Below are positions 8,354-16,300 of a DNA stretch of 28,601 bases, one piece after another; the stretch's first letter is position 1; the number at the start of each line of letters is the position of its first letter. The translations under genes and the position numbers were made by a program. Under the pieces are notes generated by a model. That model searched no databases. It saw nothing but the letters and a program-made list of their open reading frames with translations, and was not told the DNA's origin. The stretch comes from an uncultured Planctomycetaceae bacterium (lineage in GTDB: Bacteria > Planctomycetota > Planctomycetia > Pirellulales > Pirellulaceae). Where the stretch lies: contig CAIYOB010000836.1 of NCBI GenBank assembly GCA_903927685.1, forward strand, positions 1 to 28,601, in the 5' to 3' direction.

Positions 8354-9250
8354 ATGCCCACGGTACTGGTGGTTGACGATTCCCGCATGGACCAGCGGCT
8401 CGTTGGGGCCTTGCTGAAGGAGACCCCGAAGCTCGAGATCGAGTACGCGTCCAACGGCATCGAAGCGTTGGAGCGGATCAAGCACCAACAGCCGGACCTC
8501 GTCATCACCGACTACCTGATGCCGGAAATGGATGGGCTGGAGTTGTTATTGCGGGTGGGCCGCGAGCACCCGTTGATTCCCGTCATCCTGATGACCGGCT
8601 ACGGCACCGAGGAAGTCGCCTTCAAGGCGGCCCGCTCCGGGGCTCGGGCGTACGTGCCCAAACCATCCCTGGCCAAGCAACTGCCGGGGATGGTCAGCCA
8701 GCTGCTGACACTGTGCCAGGAAAAACGCGAACTCAATCGGTTCCTGCGGACGATCACCGACACCGACAGTACCTTTGTGATCGAGGGCAACGACACGTCC
8801 GTCATTCCGAACATGCTGGAATATGCCGCGGCCTGCCTGCGAAATGCCCAGGCCTGTGAGGAAGGGACGGAGGAGTTGGCTTGCCTGGCTTTGGAAGAAG
8901 CACTCCGCAATGCCGTCCACCACGGCAATTTGGAGCTAAGTTCCAAGCTGCGCGAAGAGTTCGACGACGAGAAGTACAGCGAGGCATTCGAGGAACGCCG
9001 CAGGCAGGAGCCGTACTGCCATCGCAAGGTCTACATCAAAGTGCGGATTTCCCACGAGGGCGCCACGTTCATCATCCGCGACGAGGGACCCGGGTTTGAC
9101 CCCAAGAAGGTCCCCGACCCGACCGCTCCCGAAAACCTGGAGGCCGTCTGCGGCCGCGGGATCTGGCTGATGCGGTCGCTGATGGACGACGTCTCCTACA
9201 ACGACACGGGCAACGAAGTCACGTTGATCAAGCGGCGCCGCCAGCCCTGA
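8354..9250 (+). CDS. Response regulator receiver fused to RsbW-like HATPase domain
   Basis: A 298-residue protein. Residues 1-120 are a receiver domain with acidic pocket Asp8/Asp9, phosphoacceptor Asp53 (TDYLMPEMDG), Thr81 (LMTGYG) and Lys103 (PKP), all canonical. Residues about 150-298 form a GHKL ATPase of the anti-sigma/serine kinase type: N-box EEALRNAVHHGN, an inserted charged stretch of about 30 residues, G1 box RDEGPGFDP and G2 box GRGIWLM. No His phosphotransfer motif is present, so this is not a hybrid histidine kinase. The layout suggests that phosphorylation of the receiver controls a kinase or anti-sigma activity in a partner-switching pathway; the partner is not in the window. 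ATG 8354 with GGTGGA upstream is preferred; TTG 8327 would add nine residues. Confidence 0.88.
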   Translation: MPTVLVVDDSRMDQRLVGALLKETPKLEIEYASNGIEALERIKHQQPDLVITDYLMPEMDGLELLLRVGREHPLIPVILMTGYGTEEVAFKAARSGARAYVPKPSLAKQLPGMVSQLLTLCQEKRELNRFLRTITDTDSTFVIEGNDTSVIPNMLEYAAACLRNAQACEEGTEELACLALEEALRNAVHHGNLELSSKLREEFDDEKYSEAFEERRRQEPYCHRKVYIKVRISHEGATFIIRDEGPGFDPKKVPDPTAPENLEAVCGRGIWLMRSLMDDVSYNDTGNEVTLIKRRRQP

Positions 9251-9281
9251 TTCCCGTCTGTTCCGGCATATTCCGGTGTAC

Positions 9282-9305
9282 CACTGCTTGGTATTCCCAG
9301 CAGTG
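9282..9305. repeat. REP-like palindrome, unit 1
   Basis: Arms CACTGCTTGG and CCCAGCAGTG around a TATT loop, with one mismatch. It has the same design as the two following units and lies shortly after the response regulator gene. Confidence 0.75.
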
Positions 9306-9350
9306 CCAAGCCGCGCAGAGCCAACAGCACCGCCCCGACGCCGTGAACGT

Positions 9351-9378
9351 GGCACTGCTTGGTACTCCCAGCAGTGCC
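9351..9378. repeat. REP-like palindrome, unit 2
   Basis: Arms GGCACTGCTTGG (9351-9362) and CCCAGCAGTGCC (9367-9378) around TACT, with one mismatch. It shares the core with unit 1 about 70 bases upstream. Confidence 0.8.
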
Positions 9379-9380
9379 CG

Positions 9381-9426
9381 GCCCTCCGACCACACCACGG
9401 CTTGGATTACCAAGCCGTGCCACGCC
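9381..9426. repeat. REP-like palindrome, unit 3, also present at 13248
   Basis: Perfect 10-base arms CACGGCTTGG (9396-9405) and CCAAGCCGTG (9410-9419) with loop ATTA. The palindrome plus its flanks, about 46 bases, recurs almost unchanged at 13248-13293, which marks it as a dispersed element rather than a local terminator. Confidence 0.85.
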
Positions 9427-9515
9427 ACTGTCCCTTCCACAAGCGTGCGTGAACATTTGAAGAGATTTCGTCCCGGCTCGTAGGTTCCGGAAGGGGCCGT
9501 GCTACGTTACGGGCC

Positions 9516-9836
9516 ATGAACGCGATTCTGAAATATCGAGGCCGCACGGTGACGGATGCCCAGGCGGCGTTCATTCGGGAACTGATCGCCGCCCAGCCCG
9601 GCTTCCGTGGGCGGCGGTTGTCCGCGGAGTTGTGCCGAGCCTGGAATTGGGGCCAGCCAAACGGCCAGCCGCGAGACATGATCTGCCGCGGCCGGATGCT
9701 GGCCCTGCACCGCGCTGGGCAAATCACGATGGCTCCGCAGAAGTCCCTTCCGCGGAATCCGTCGTCGTACATGTACACGGACAACGGAACAGCCTGCCCG
9801 TGCTGGCCGGAGAACGGCAACACGATTTGGGCCTGA
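9516..9836 (+). pseudogene. DUF4338 (DruA-like) protein, N-terminal remnant
   Basis: The 106-residue frame opens with KYRGRTVTDAQAAFIRELIA, then RRLSAELCRAWNWGQPNGQPRDMICRGRMLALHRAGQI. This is the N-terminal pattern I associate with DUF4338 proteins, which include the DruA component of Druantia and many transposon-linked proteins. Such proteins are usually several hundred residues long. Here similarity stops near residue 72, followed by a short unrelated tail and a stop, so the gene is truncated or frameshifted. It lies directly after three REP-like palindromes and before further mobile-element debris. No other Druantia gene is seen, so a defence role is not supported. A start at ATG 9516 is likely, but no convincing ribosome-binding site precedes it. 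Confidence 0.6.
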
Positions 9837-9842
9837 TCGTAA

Positions 9843-10031
9843 TCACCCGGTCTCCAAAGTCCGTCCAACCGGATTAAGTCGCCCGCCGCGTGGGTGCCGG
9901 GCATGGTCCCGTTTTTTTTGGGCGCGCAGCACGGTCAACGTGCATCCCACGAGCTGCGTGACGAGCAGTCCTTCGCTGCCGACCACCTTCTTGACGGCGA
10001 TGTCAATTCTCGGGTCCATGCCGGGCATCAT
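9843..10031 (-). pseudogene. Possible Rpn/PD-(D/E)XK nuclease-type transposase, N-terminal remnant
   Basis: On the reverse strand the 62-codon frame begins MMPGMDPRIDIAVKKVVGSE, then about 15 residues with a leucine/valine-rich look before it degenerates. That opening resembles the start of Rpn-family (recombination-promoting nuclease, PDDEXK_2) proteins, which typically begin with a DPK-D-AFKK-FG pattern. The rest of the expected domain, including catalytic residues, is absent. It is convergent with the DUF4338 remnant. The match is short, so this is a tentative call. Confidence 0.35.
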
Positions 10032-10427
10032 CGAGCCGAGTCCATGTGGGGGACGGGGCGAACAATGATCCGATTATATCGAGGCCGCTGCCAGAAAACG
10101 ACCGGCCGTCGGTTCCGGACTTCACGCACCGGGAATCACAAGCCGTTCCACGTGGTACCATGGCGGCTTCGCTGCCAGGTGGTACAACGGCCATCGTCCA
10201 CACATGACGCTCAAGGGGGCACACCGGACGCCTACCTCGGCGGCCATCCGACTTGTCGCTACCCGCGTCGAGAACCGCGGGCACATTGGCCGCGCGGCGC
10301 ACCGTGTGCCGCGCCCCGCGTGCCCATTCGCGGTTGGTCTGGCCAATCGCTGGAACGGAACGTCGAGTTCCACGCGGGCTGCAAGCACTTGCCGGTCGTC
10401 AGCCTCCGCCGCGCGGCGTAATGCAAC

Positions 10428-10521
10428 GACGCCACGCCGGCGCATGTCGCGCCGCCGGACTGTGCCGACCAAACGTTCGGTCGCCCCCCAATTACCGAAT
10501 TGTCAACGAGCAATGTGCCGC
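10428..10521. repeat. Degenerate direct repeat, copy 1
   Basis: Starts with GACGCCACG and ends with TGTCAACGAGCAATGTGCCGC. It matches copy 2 (10702-10771) at both ends, with gaps and substitutions between, so the two are old duplicates about 270 bases apart. Confidence 0.5.
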
Positions 10522-10654
10522 AGCACACCTGCCGGGCAGTCCCTCGTACCGCGGAACAATTCGTCCGGGTGTAACTACCTTAACCATTACTACCCCTTTG
10601 CATCGAGCGGGATTCGCTGGACCTGGACACCTGCCCAGCATCACGATCCGCCGT

Positions 10655-10698
10655 GCGGCATAGTCGACGACGATCCATCGTCGTCGACTACGTGCCGC
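10655..10698. repeat. Long near-perfect palindrome
   Basis: The inner arms TAGTCGACGACGAT (10661-10674) and ATCGTCGTCGACTA (10677-10690) are perfectly complementary around a CC loop. After a two-base bulge the pairing continues with GCGGCA (10655-10660) and TGCCGC (10693-10698). No U-tract follows, so a simple terminator is unlikely. Confidence 0.85.
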
Positions 10699-10701
10699 GC
10701 T

Positions 10702-10771
10702 GACGCCACGCGCCGGTCGAGCGTTTGGGCTCTCCCTACGCTACCGACTTGTCAATGAACAACCTGCCGCG
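10702..10771. repeat. Degenerate direct repeat, copy 2
   Basis: Partner of 10428-10521. It shares GACGCCACG at the left and a CTACCGACTTGTCAATGAAC... type end at the right. It begins three bases after the long palindrome. Confidence 0.5.
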
Positions 10772-10837
10772 ACATTCGCCGCGAGTTTTACGCGTCACGA
10801 TCCGCCGCATCCAGATGCCTCGCGTCCACCCAACCGT

Positions 10838-10892
10838 GGCAGACGGAACTCGTTGGACTGTCGCATCCGGGGCAAACGAAACTCGTTAGACT
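10838..10892. repeat. 22-base tandem direct repeat, two copies
   Basis: The 22-base units at 10838-10859 and 10871-10892 share the core AACTCGTT and differ at three places, each a G in the first and an A in the second. The period is 33 bases. Confidence 0.7.
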
Positions 10893-10893
10893 A

Positions 10894-10931
10894 GCACTGC
10901 TGAGTTTGCTGACCTTTCGACATAGCAGTGC
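10894..10931 (-). terminator. Inverted repeat just downstream of the immunity-like gene
   Basis: GCACTGCT (10894-10901) and AGCAGTGC (10924-10931) pair across a 22-base loop. It ends three bases beyond the stop of the reverse-strand gene at 10934. There is no clear U-tract. The stem sequence is the same as the core of the REP-like palindromes at 9282-9378, so it may be a decayed REP element rather than a terminator. Confidence 0.35.
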
Positions 10932-10933
10932 GC

Positions 10934-11530
10934 TCATTTACGGCGGTAGTCGAAATGAAATCGATCAGATTGGACGAAATGAAAATTGGTAAACTGGTTC
11001 AACGCGACGAAGTCGACGAACTCTTGAGTCACAATGATCTCCGAAAACAGGTTTCCACAACAAAAGACGTCTTCACCGTGCCAAGTTGTCTCGTCGATCA
11101 CGAGACGCTCAATCTTATCGATTGACATCACTCTGCAAAAATCGCATCCGCGCAGTTCATGCACAACGACGCCGGCCTCCATTTCGTCAACGAGAGTGCA
11201 AGTCGCAGCCGGAATCGCAAGGAAGTAATCTCTCGAAGAATCCCGCAATCGCAATGGCCACTCTGCTATCTCGAACCCCACGAGATCCGATGAGTGGTAC
11301 GCGTCAGCAAATCTCCGCGTGACTCCGACCGAAATACCGTCACTTATCATGTCACCAAGCAGGCTTCTCTTAATCGTGTAGACGGCATTCGGCCCATCCG
11401 AACTAGGCGCAAGCTCTTCCCCGCACTTCGGGCAGACAGGTGGGCGCAGTGAATCACCTGCCTCCCCATTTTCAAGAAATGCATAAATTGACTGGCTGTA
11501 GTCTCTGGAAAGCACAAAGAACTTGGTCAT
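10934..11530 (-). CDS. Immunity-like protein with two CxxC pairs
   Basis: A 198-residue protein from the reverse-strand ATG at 11530, which begins MTKFFVLSRDYSQS. It has a first CxxC pair in CPKCGEEL (Cys33, Cys36), a second in GCDFCR, and near the C-terminus WHGEDVF...EIIVTQEFVDFVALNQFTNFHF. That pattern recalls the double-CXXCG/Imm11-like small proteins of myxobacteria and planctomycetes, several of which are predicted immunity proteins for contact-dependent toxins; this is recollection, not a search result. No toxin gene is adjacent, so it appears orphan. The base composition is clearly more AT-rich than its neighbours and it sits among mobile-element remnants, which suggests recent transfer. 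An upstream ATG at 11602 has a good AAGGAG, but the 24 extra residues look unlike the domain. Confidence 0.65.
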   Translation of the reverse strand: MTKFFVLSRDYSQSIYAFLENGEAGDSLRPPVCPKCGEELAPSSDGPNAVYTIKRSLLGDMISDGISVGVTRRFADAYHSSDLVGFEIAEWPLRLRDSSRDYFLAIPAATCTLVDEMEAGVVVHELRGCDFCRVMSIDKIERLVIDETTWHGEDVFCCGNLFSEIIVTQEFVDFVALNQFTNFHFVQSDRFHFDYRRK

Positions 11531-11608
11531 GCGTTTAGAACCCCAAATTGACATCTGGGATAGGCGCGGAAAAGGAGGCGCGGAACAGGGATCGGGTGTC
11601 ATTTCTGC

Positions 11609-11848
11609 TCAGCTCTCCTTCGCCGGGTTCTTCTTGGGACGGCCCCGAGAACGAAACGTTGAATCCAGGTAGATCCGCTGTGGGGGGCACTGCACCCACG
11701 CGTCCTCACCCAAAGGCCGTCCCACACGCCACCGATCGACGCACCGCCTTCAACTCGGCTTCCGTCTCCGCGCGGTTGACCTGGGCCACCCACTTCTTTC
11801 CTGGTCGCACCGGCCAAAGCAGCTCGCGGGGGTCGCTCGGGCAGCGGC
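11609..11848 (-). pseudogene. REP-associated tyrosine transposase (RAYT), C-terminal remnant with frameshift
   Basis: Read on the reverse strand, the sequence gives LLWPVRPGKKWVAQVNRAE, then TEAELKAVRRSVACGTAFG and an in-frame stop. Removing one base there restores GEDAWVQ and, further on, LDSTFRSRGRPKKNPAKES with a stop at 11609-11611. WPV-RP--W---VN, E-EL-A-RRSV-RG-PFG, --W and STFR-RGRPKK are the ordered C-terminal signatures of planctomycete RAYT/IS200-like Y1 transposases. The N-terminal domain with the HUH motif and catalytic tyrosine is missing, and the left edge coincides with the end of the FG-GAP gene. So this is a dead fragment. REP-like palindromes lie on both sides (9282-9426 and 13248-13293), as expected for a RAYT/REP system. 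Confidence 0.7.
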
Positions 11849-13030
11849 TCATTGCCCCCTCGTCGTGTTCTCCACAAAGTCCACGTGATTGTTCCCGCCG
11901 TTGGCGTTGTCTTTCCGCGGGCGCCAGAGCTTGCTGACCAGATCCAAGTCTCCGTCGCCGTCGAAATCGCCGGCCACCGCGGCGTGGCCGCCCAGGTTGG
12001 CGTCCAGGATCACTCGCTCCGTAAACTGCTGGCCTTGGCCGTCTCCGTTTTCCCACAGGAACCAGCGCGGCGCCCGCTCGCCGGGGATGCCCTCCATTTC
12101 GCAGGTGAACACGTCCGGATCGCCGTCGCGGTCAAAGTCGGCGACGACCAGTGAATGATACGCGCCGCGAACCGCCGTGTCTCCGGCGGCCAGTTCGTGG
12201 ACCCGCCACGCCCCGCTGCGCCCATCCGCGTTCTCCAGCCAGGCGATCCGTCCGGCCTTGATCTCGTTCTCGGTCATGACCAGATCGTTGTCGCCGTCGC
12301 GATCGATGTCCAGCACCGCACAATGCGTGGCCAACGGAAACGGCTGGCTGGGATTGCCGAAGGGGATATTCTCGCGCACGGTCCATTCCTGCCCCTTGCC
12401 GTCGGCGTTCTCGTACCACCGATTCGAGCGAACGACGTCGGCATCGCCGTCTCCGTCCAGGTCGCCGACGGCGATTCCGGCATGGACCGACGGGCCGATG
12501 TCAACCCGCTGCCAAGGCTGACGGGGATCCTGCCCGATGCGGTACCAGCGCAGGTTGTTTTTGTCGGACATCGTCAACACGTCGCTCCGCCCGTCGCCGT
12601 CCAGGTCGGCCAGGACGACGTCGTGCACGGAAGCCAGCGCAGCATCGAAGACGATCCGCTCGAACGACTCGGTTCGCGGCCGGCCCGAATTGCGATACCA
12701 CGCACCGCCTGCGACAAAATCCAGCCAGCCGTCACCGTCCACATCCAGAACCGCGCCGCCGACATCCGAAGGCGACTGGTCCCCCAACCGATGACGCACC
12801 CAGCGATCGGGAGTCTTCAGACGATACCAGACGATCTCGCCGCGACTGCGGCCGGTGATGAAGTCCAACCGGCCGTCGCGGTCCAGATCGGCGACCGCCG
12901 TCTGCCCCCAAGACGAGCCGGGCAGCTCTCGATCGACGAAATGGTGACGAACAGTCACTTCGCCTGCGGCGGCCGAGGTGATGCCGCACAGAAGGCTGAA
13001 GACGAATGTCGCGGCCGGCCAAGTCTTCAT
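11849..13030 (-). CDS. Secreted FG-GAP/VCBS repeat beta-propeller protein
   Basis: A 393-residue protein starting at the reverse-strand ATG at 13028-13030, with AGGAGG five bases upstream. Residues 1-22 form a signal peptide (hydrophobic core then AAAG), so the protein is exported. Seven calcium-binding FG-GAP-type loops follow, each with the D-x-D-x-D-G pattern: ADLDRDGRLDF, LDVDGDGWLDF, ADLDGDGRSDV, GDLDGDGDADV, LDIDRDGDNDL, ADFDRDGDPDV and GDFDGDGDLDL. Seven repeats match a complete integrin-like propeller. Many have a W-Y or W-L pair after the loop (VWYRL, AWYRN, RWYRI, RWYEN), typical of planctomycete VCBS proteins. No catalytic domain is attached, so a binding role at the cell surface is the best inference. 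The gene ends at the RAYT remnant. Confidence 0.92.
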   Translation of the reverse strand: MKTWPAATFVFSLLCGITSAAAGEVTVRHHFVDRELPGSSWGQTAVADLDRDGRLDFITGRSRGEIVWYRLKTPDRWVRHRLGDQSPSDVGGAVLDVDGDGWLDFVAGGAWYRNSGRPRTESFERIVFDAALASVHDVVLADLDGDGRSDVLTMSDKNNLRWYRIGQDPRQPWQRVDIGPSVHAGIAVGDLDGDGDADVVRSNRWYENADGKGQEWTVRENIPFGNPSQPFPLATHCAVLDIDRDGDNDLVMTENEIKAGRIAWLENADGRSGAWRVHELAAGDTAVRGAYHSLVVADFDRDGDPDVFTCEMEGIPGERAPRWFLWENGDGQGQQFTERVILDANLGGHAAVAGDFDGDGDLDLVSKLWRPRKDNANGGNNHVDFVENTTRGQ

Positions 13031-13062
13031 CGGTTCCTCCTATGTGTTTGGTGGACCGCGAC

Positions 13063-13245
13063 CTAGTCGTCGAACGCTTGGGCCGCCGCCGTCGCAGCCG
13101 ACGAGCCCAAGACCTTGGCCTGCCAGTCGCCGCCCTCGGCGAACTCGTCCTTGCACATCCCCCACCGCGAGGCTTCCTGACGCACGTGATCCGGTGTCCG
13201 CGGCTGGTTGGCCAGCGTCCGCATCAAGCCCTGTTGGTACAGGCC
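13063..13245 (-). pseudogene. Possible C-terminal remnant of a FAD-dependent oxidoreductase
   Basis: Reverse-strand frame of about 60 codons ending at TAG 13063-13065. It reads [37 protein letters not shown]. The RxPxxVRxE---WG-CKDEF---G-W pattern is one I associate with the C-terminal part of planctomycete FAD-dependent oxidoreductases of the FAD_oxidored type. The expected following WPHQLYVREARRM-like segment is missing, and the upstream end is cut exactly at the REP-like palindrome at 13248. I read it as a gene fragment left after a rearrangement at the repeat. The match is short, hence the low score. Confidence 0.4.
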
Positions 13246-13247
13246 GA

Positions 13248-13293
13248 GCCCTCCGACCACACCACGGCTTGGAGTACCAAGCCATGCCACGCC
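13248..13293. repeat. REP-like palindrome, unit 4
   Basis: Arms CACGGCTTGG (13263-13272) and CCAAGCCATG (13277-13286) around AGTA. About 46 bases including flanks match 9381-9426 with very few differences. It separates the oxidoreductase remnant from the end of the giant protein gene. Confidence 0.85.
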
Positions 13294-13343
13294 AATGGGC
13301 ATCGGCGACCTGTCGCCAGCGGAAACGATCACGGCCGTCGTTG

Positions 13344-16300
13344 CTACAGCCAATCCGCGACCAAGACCGAATCGTCCGCCAGCAGCGTGTCAATCAGGGC
13401 CGCGTACTCGTCCTCGTCGGCCATTTCCGCCACCACAGGCTCGTCCTGAGCCACCGCCGGAATGCTGAATTGGCCCAGCGTCATCACGGCATCCACGGCG
13501 GCCGAAGCCGGAGCAGCCTCTGGCCGCGTCGCCGATTCGCCCTCCGCCTCGGACCTGACCCCGGCTTCCAGCGACGTCAGCAGCCAGTCCGCGTCGGCGC
13601 CGACCGTCGAAGTGGGCGTGGCGGTGTCCGCGACCGGGCTGGAAATCGCGGCTGGCGTCAATTCCACCGCCGGCACCGCAACATCCAGCACGGCGTCAGT
13701 GGCCAAACTCGTCTCCGTCACGTCGGCGGCGCTGGGCGTCACGAACAAAGCCGGCATGGAACGGGGCTCGGCGAATGTGACCGACTCCAGGGTTGGCGAA
13801 GCCATACGAGCCGAGTTGAACTCGCCTTCGCCTGACTCATCCGCCGCGGCTGCCGTCTCGCTGACCACCGGCTGCAGACCGAATTGATCCGGCCCGGCGT
13901 CCACACGCAACAGGAAGGCCGTGCCTTCGCTGCCCAGCCACTTGACCAGGTTGGGATTGCCGGCATTCAGGCTGCCGCTGAACTGCTGGTTCTGCGCGTT
14001 GGTGGCCGTCAGCGTCAGTTGGGCCTTGTTCGCGGACAGCTGGAGACTGAGATTCGTGTACCCCGTCCAGCCGGACAGGATCGAGTACCATTCCTGCGTC
14101 TGCCCCGGCACGACGGCGAGCGTCAGCGAGTTGGCCGGCGAGCGGGATGTCTGGCGGGGAGCCGTGACGAGGAAGTCGGCGATCGTCAGGAACTTGGCCT
14201 GCCGCCCGGGCAACTCGAAGTTGTTTTCCGTGCTGTCGCCGGCGCTGAAGTCGGATTCGACCGTCACGGCATTCGGCTGGTCGATCAGGAACTTGGGCGC
14301 TCCCGCTTGAATCGCATACAGGGAGTAATTGCCGGGCGCCATATCGTCAAAGGCGAATGTGCCGTCGGCCAGCGAGTGCGTGCTCATCGTCACGGCGTTG
14401 GAAAACTCGTCGGTGCCCGTGAGGTCGATCTTCATTCCTCCCAAGGCGGTGAACCGTGTGGCCACGTTTCCGGAGATGCTCCGCGGCGTGTATTCCAGGA
14501 CGTGAATCGTTACGGTCGCCTGGGCGGTGCCGCCGTTGCCGTCGCTGATGGTGTATGTGAACGTCTCGTCGCCCTTGTAACCGGCCTTCGGCTGGTACGT
14601 GACACTCCGGCTGTTGGCGGCGATCTGCACCACGCCTTGTTGGGTCCCCTGAGTCACTGCGGTGATCGTCAGGGTTTCGCCGGTGTCCGGGGCGAACGCG
14701 TCGTTGCCGAGCACTTCGAGCGTCCGGGCGGCCGTGTCCTTGGGAACGTCGTAGGTATCGTTGGTCGCCGTCGGCGGATCGTTAACACTGGTCACCGTGA
14801 CCGTGACCGTCGCCGTCGCCGCCCGTCCGCCCACTTCCTGCACGGTGTAGGTGAACGTGTCCGTGCCGTTAAAGTTGGCGGCGGGCCGGTACAGGATGTT
14901 GGCGCCGCTGGTGCCGACCGTCACCGTGCCGCCCTTGGCCGATGTTCCCACGGCGGTGACCTTCAGCACGCCGCCGGTTTCACCCGGAGTATCGTTGGCC
15001 AGGACATCGATCGCCGTCTGGGCCGCGTCCTCAGCCACCGTAGCCGTGTCCGCAACGGCCGTCGGCAGCGGTCCTGACTCGACGGTCACCGTGACCGTGG
15101 CCGTCGCGGTCAGACCGCCCGTCGTGCGGTCGGAGACTGTATAGGTGAACGTTTCCTGGCCGCCAAACCCCGCCTTGGGCGTGTACAGCAGGTGCGTCCC
15201 ATTGGGAGCGATCGTCACGGTTCCTCCCTGACTGGTCGTGCCGACGACGGTCACCCGCAGGGTCTCGTCCTGGTCGGGCGAGATTCCGTCGTTGGTCAGT
15301 ACATTCAGGAAGTTCGCCTGGGTGTCGGCTCCAACGGTGAACGTGTCGTTGACCGCGGTCGGCGGATCGTTCATGGGCTGCACCTGGACGGTGACCGTCC
15401 CGATGGCGGCCGCGTCGCCGTTCCGCACCGTGTAGGTGAACTGATCTTCGCCGAAGAAGTTCGCCGCCGGGCGATAGGTCAGGCTCAAGTTGTTGGCCGC
15501 GATCGTGACCGTGCCGCCGTGGCTGGTCGCGCCGACGGCGGAGACCGTCAACGTTCCCGGCAGTTGGGTCGTATCATTGCTCAACACGTTCAACGTCGTG
15601 CCGGTGCTGTCCTCGTCGACGTTGTACACGTCGTCAACCGCGGTGACGCCTGCCGTCACCGTCAAGGCCGCAGGCTGGATCGTGACCGCGTCCCAGGCAA
15701 TCGGCGTGTCATTGTCGTAAACCAAGATCTGATTGCCGGTGTTGTCGGCCGGGTTCCCAGCGAATTGAACCTGCCCAGCGGCGTCCGCTCTCATGCGCAC
15801 GGCCAGCAGGGGCTTCTCGGCCGCACCGGTCTGCGTGAAGCCCGCAAACGCTCCCGCATCGTCGATCACGCCCGCGACGCCCAAATTGCCCGTCTTGCCG
15901 TTCTCGTACGGATCGCTGTACACGATCGTCGTATCGGCGATCGAGACCATGTTCGCCTGGTACGTCACATCCAGGTAGGCAGCGAAGACCCCTTTGGCGA
16001 CGGGGCGAATGTCCTGGACGAACACCTTGAGGAGGAATTCCTGGCCCGAACTGACGGTGCTGATCGGCGTTCCGTCCAGATTCGTCGTTGCCAGGCGCAG
16101 CCGAACCTCCTGCGTCACCGTCGTCACGTCGACACTCAGGTTCTGCGTAACCGCGTTGCCGGCCAGGTCCATGCCGCGAACCTGGAACAGACGCTCACCG
16201 GCCTGATCCGTTGTCGGCGTCCAGGACAGAACGCCCGTTGCCGAGTCAATCGCGGCGCCGGTCGGGCCGCCCACCAGTGAGTAGCTGAAGCCCACGGTCC

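Larger units (their letters stand above)
10032..10933. other. Gene-less stretch with degenerate repeats and a long palindrome
   Basis: No frame in this 900-base stretch looks protein-like. It holds a pair of diverged direct repeats (about 10428-10521 and 10702-10771), a 44-nt palindrome (10655-10698), a 22-base tandem repeat (10838-10859 and 10871-10892) and an 8-base inverted repeat (10894-10901 with 10924-10931). It reads as decayed mobile or intergenic repeat DNA. Confidence 0.6.

Noticed and set aside
9516..9836. Druantia defence system
   Set aside because: Only an N-terminal fragment of a DUF4338 protein is seen, and no helicase or other Druantia genes are present.
12155..13066. 303-codon forward frame antisense to the FG-GAP gene
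   Set aside because: Composition reflects reverse reading of DxDxDG codons; no start signal and no motif.
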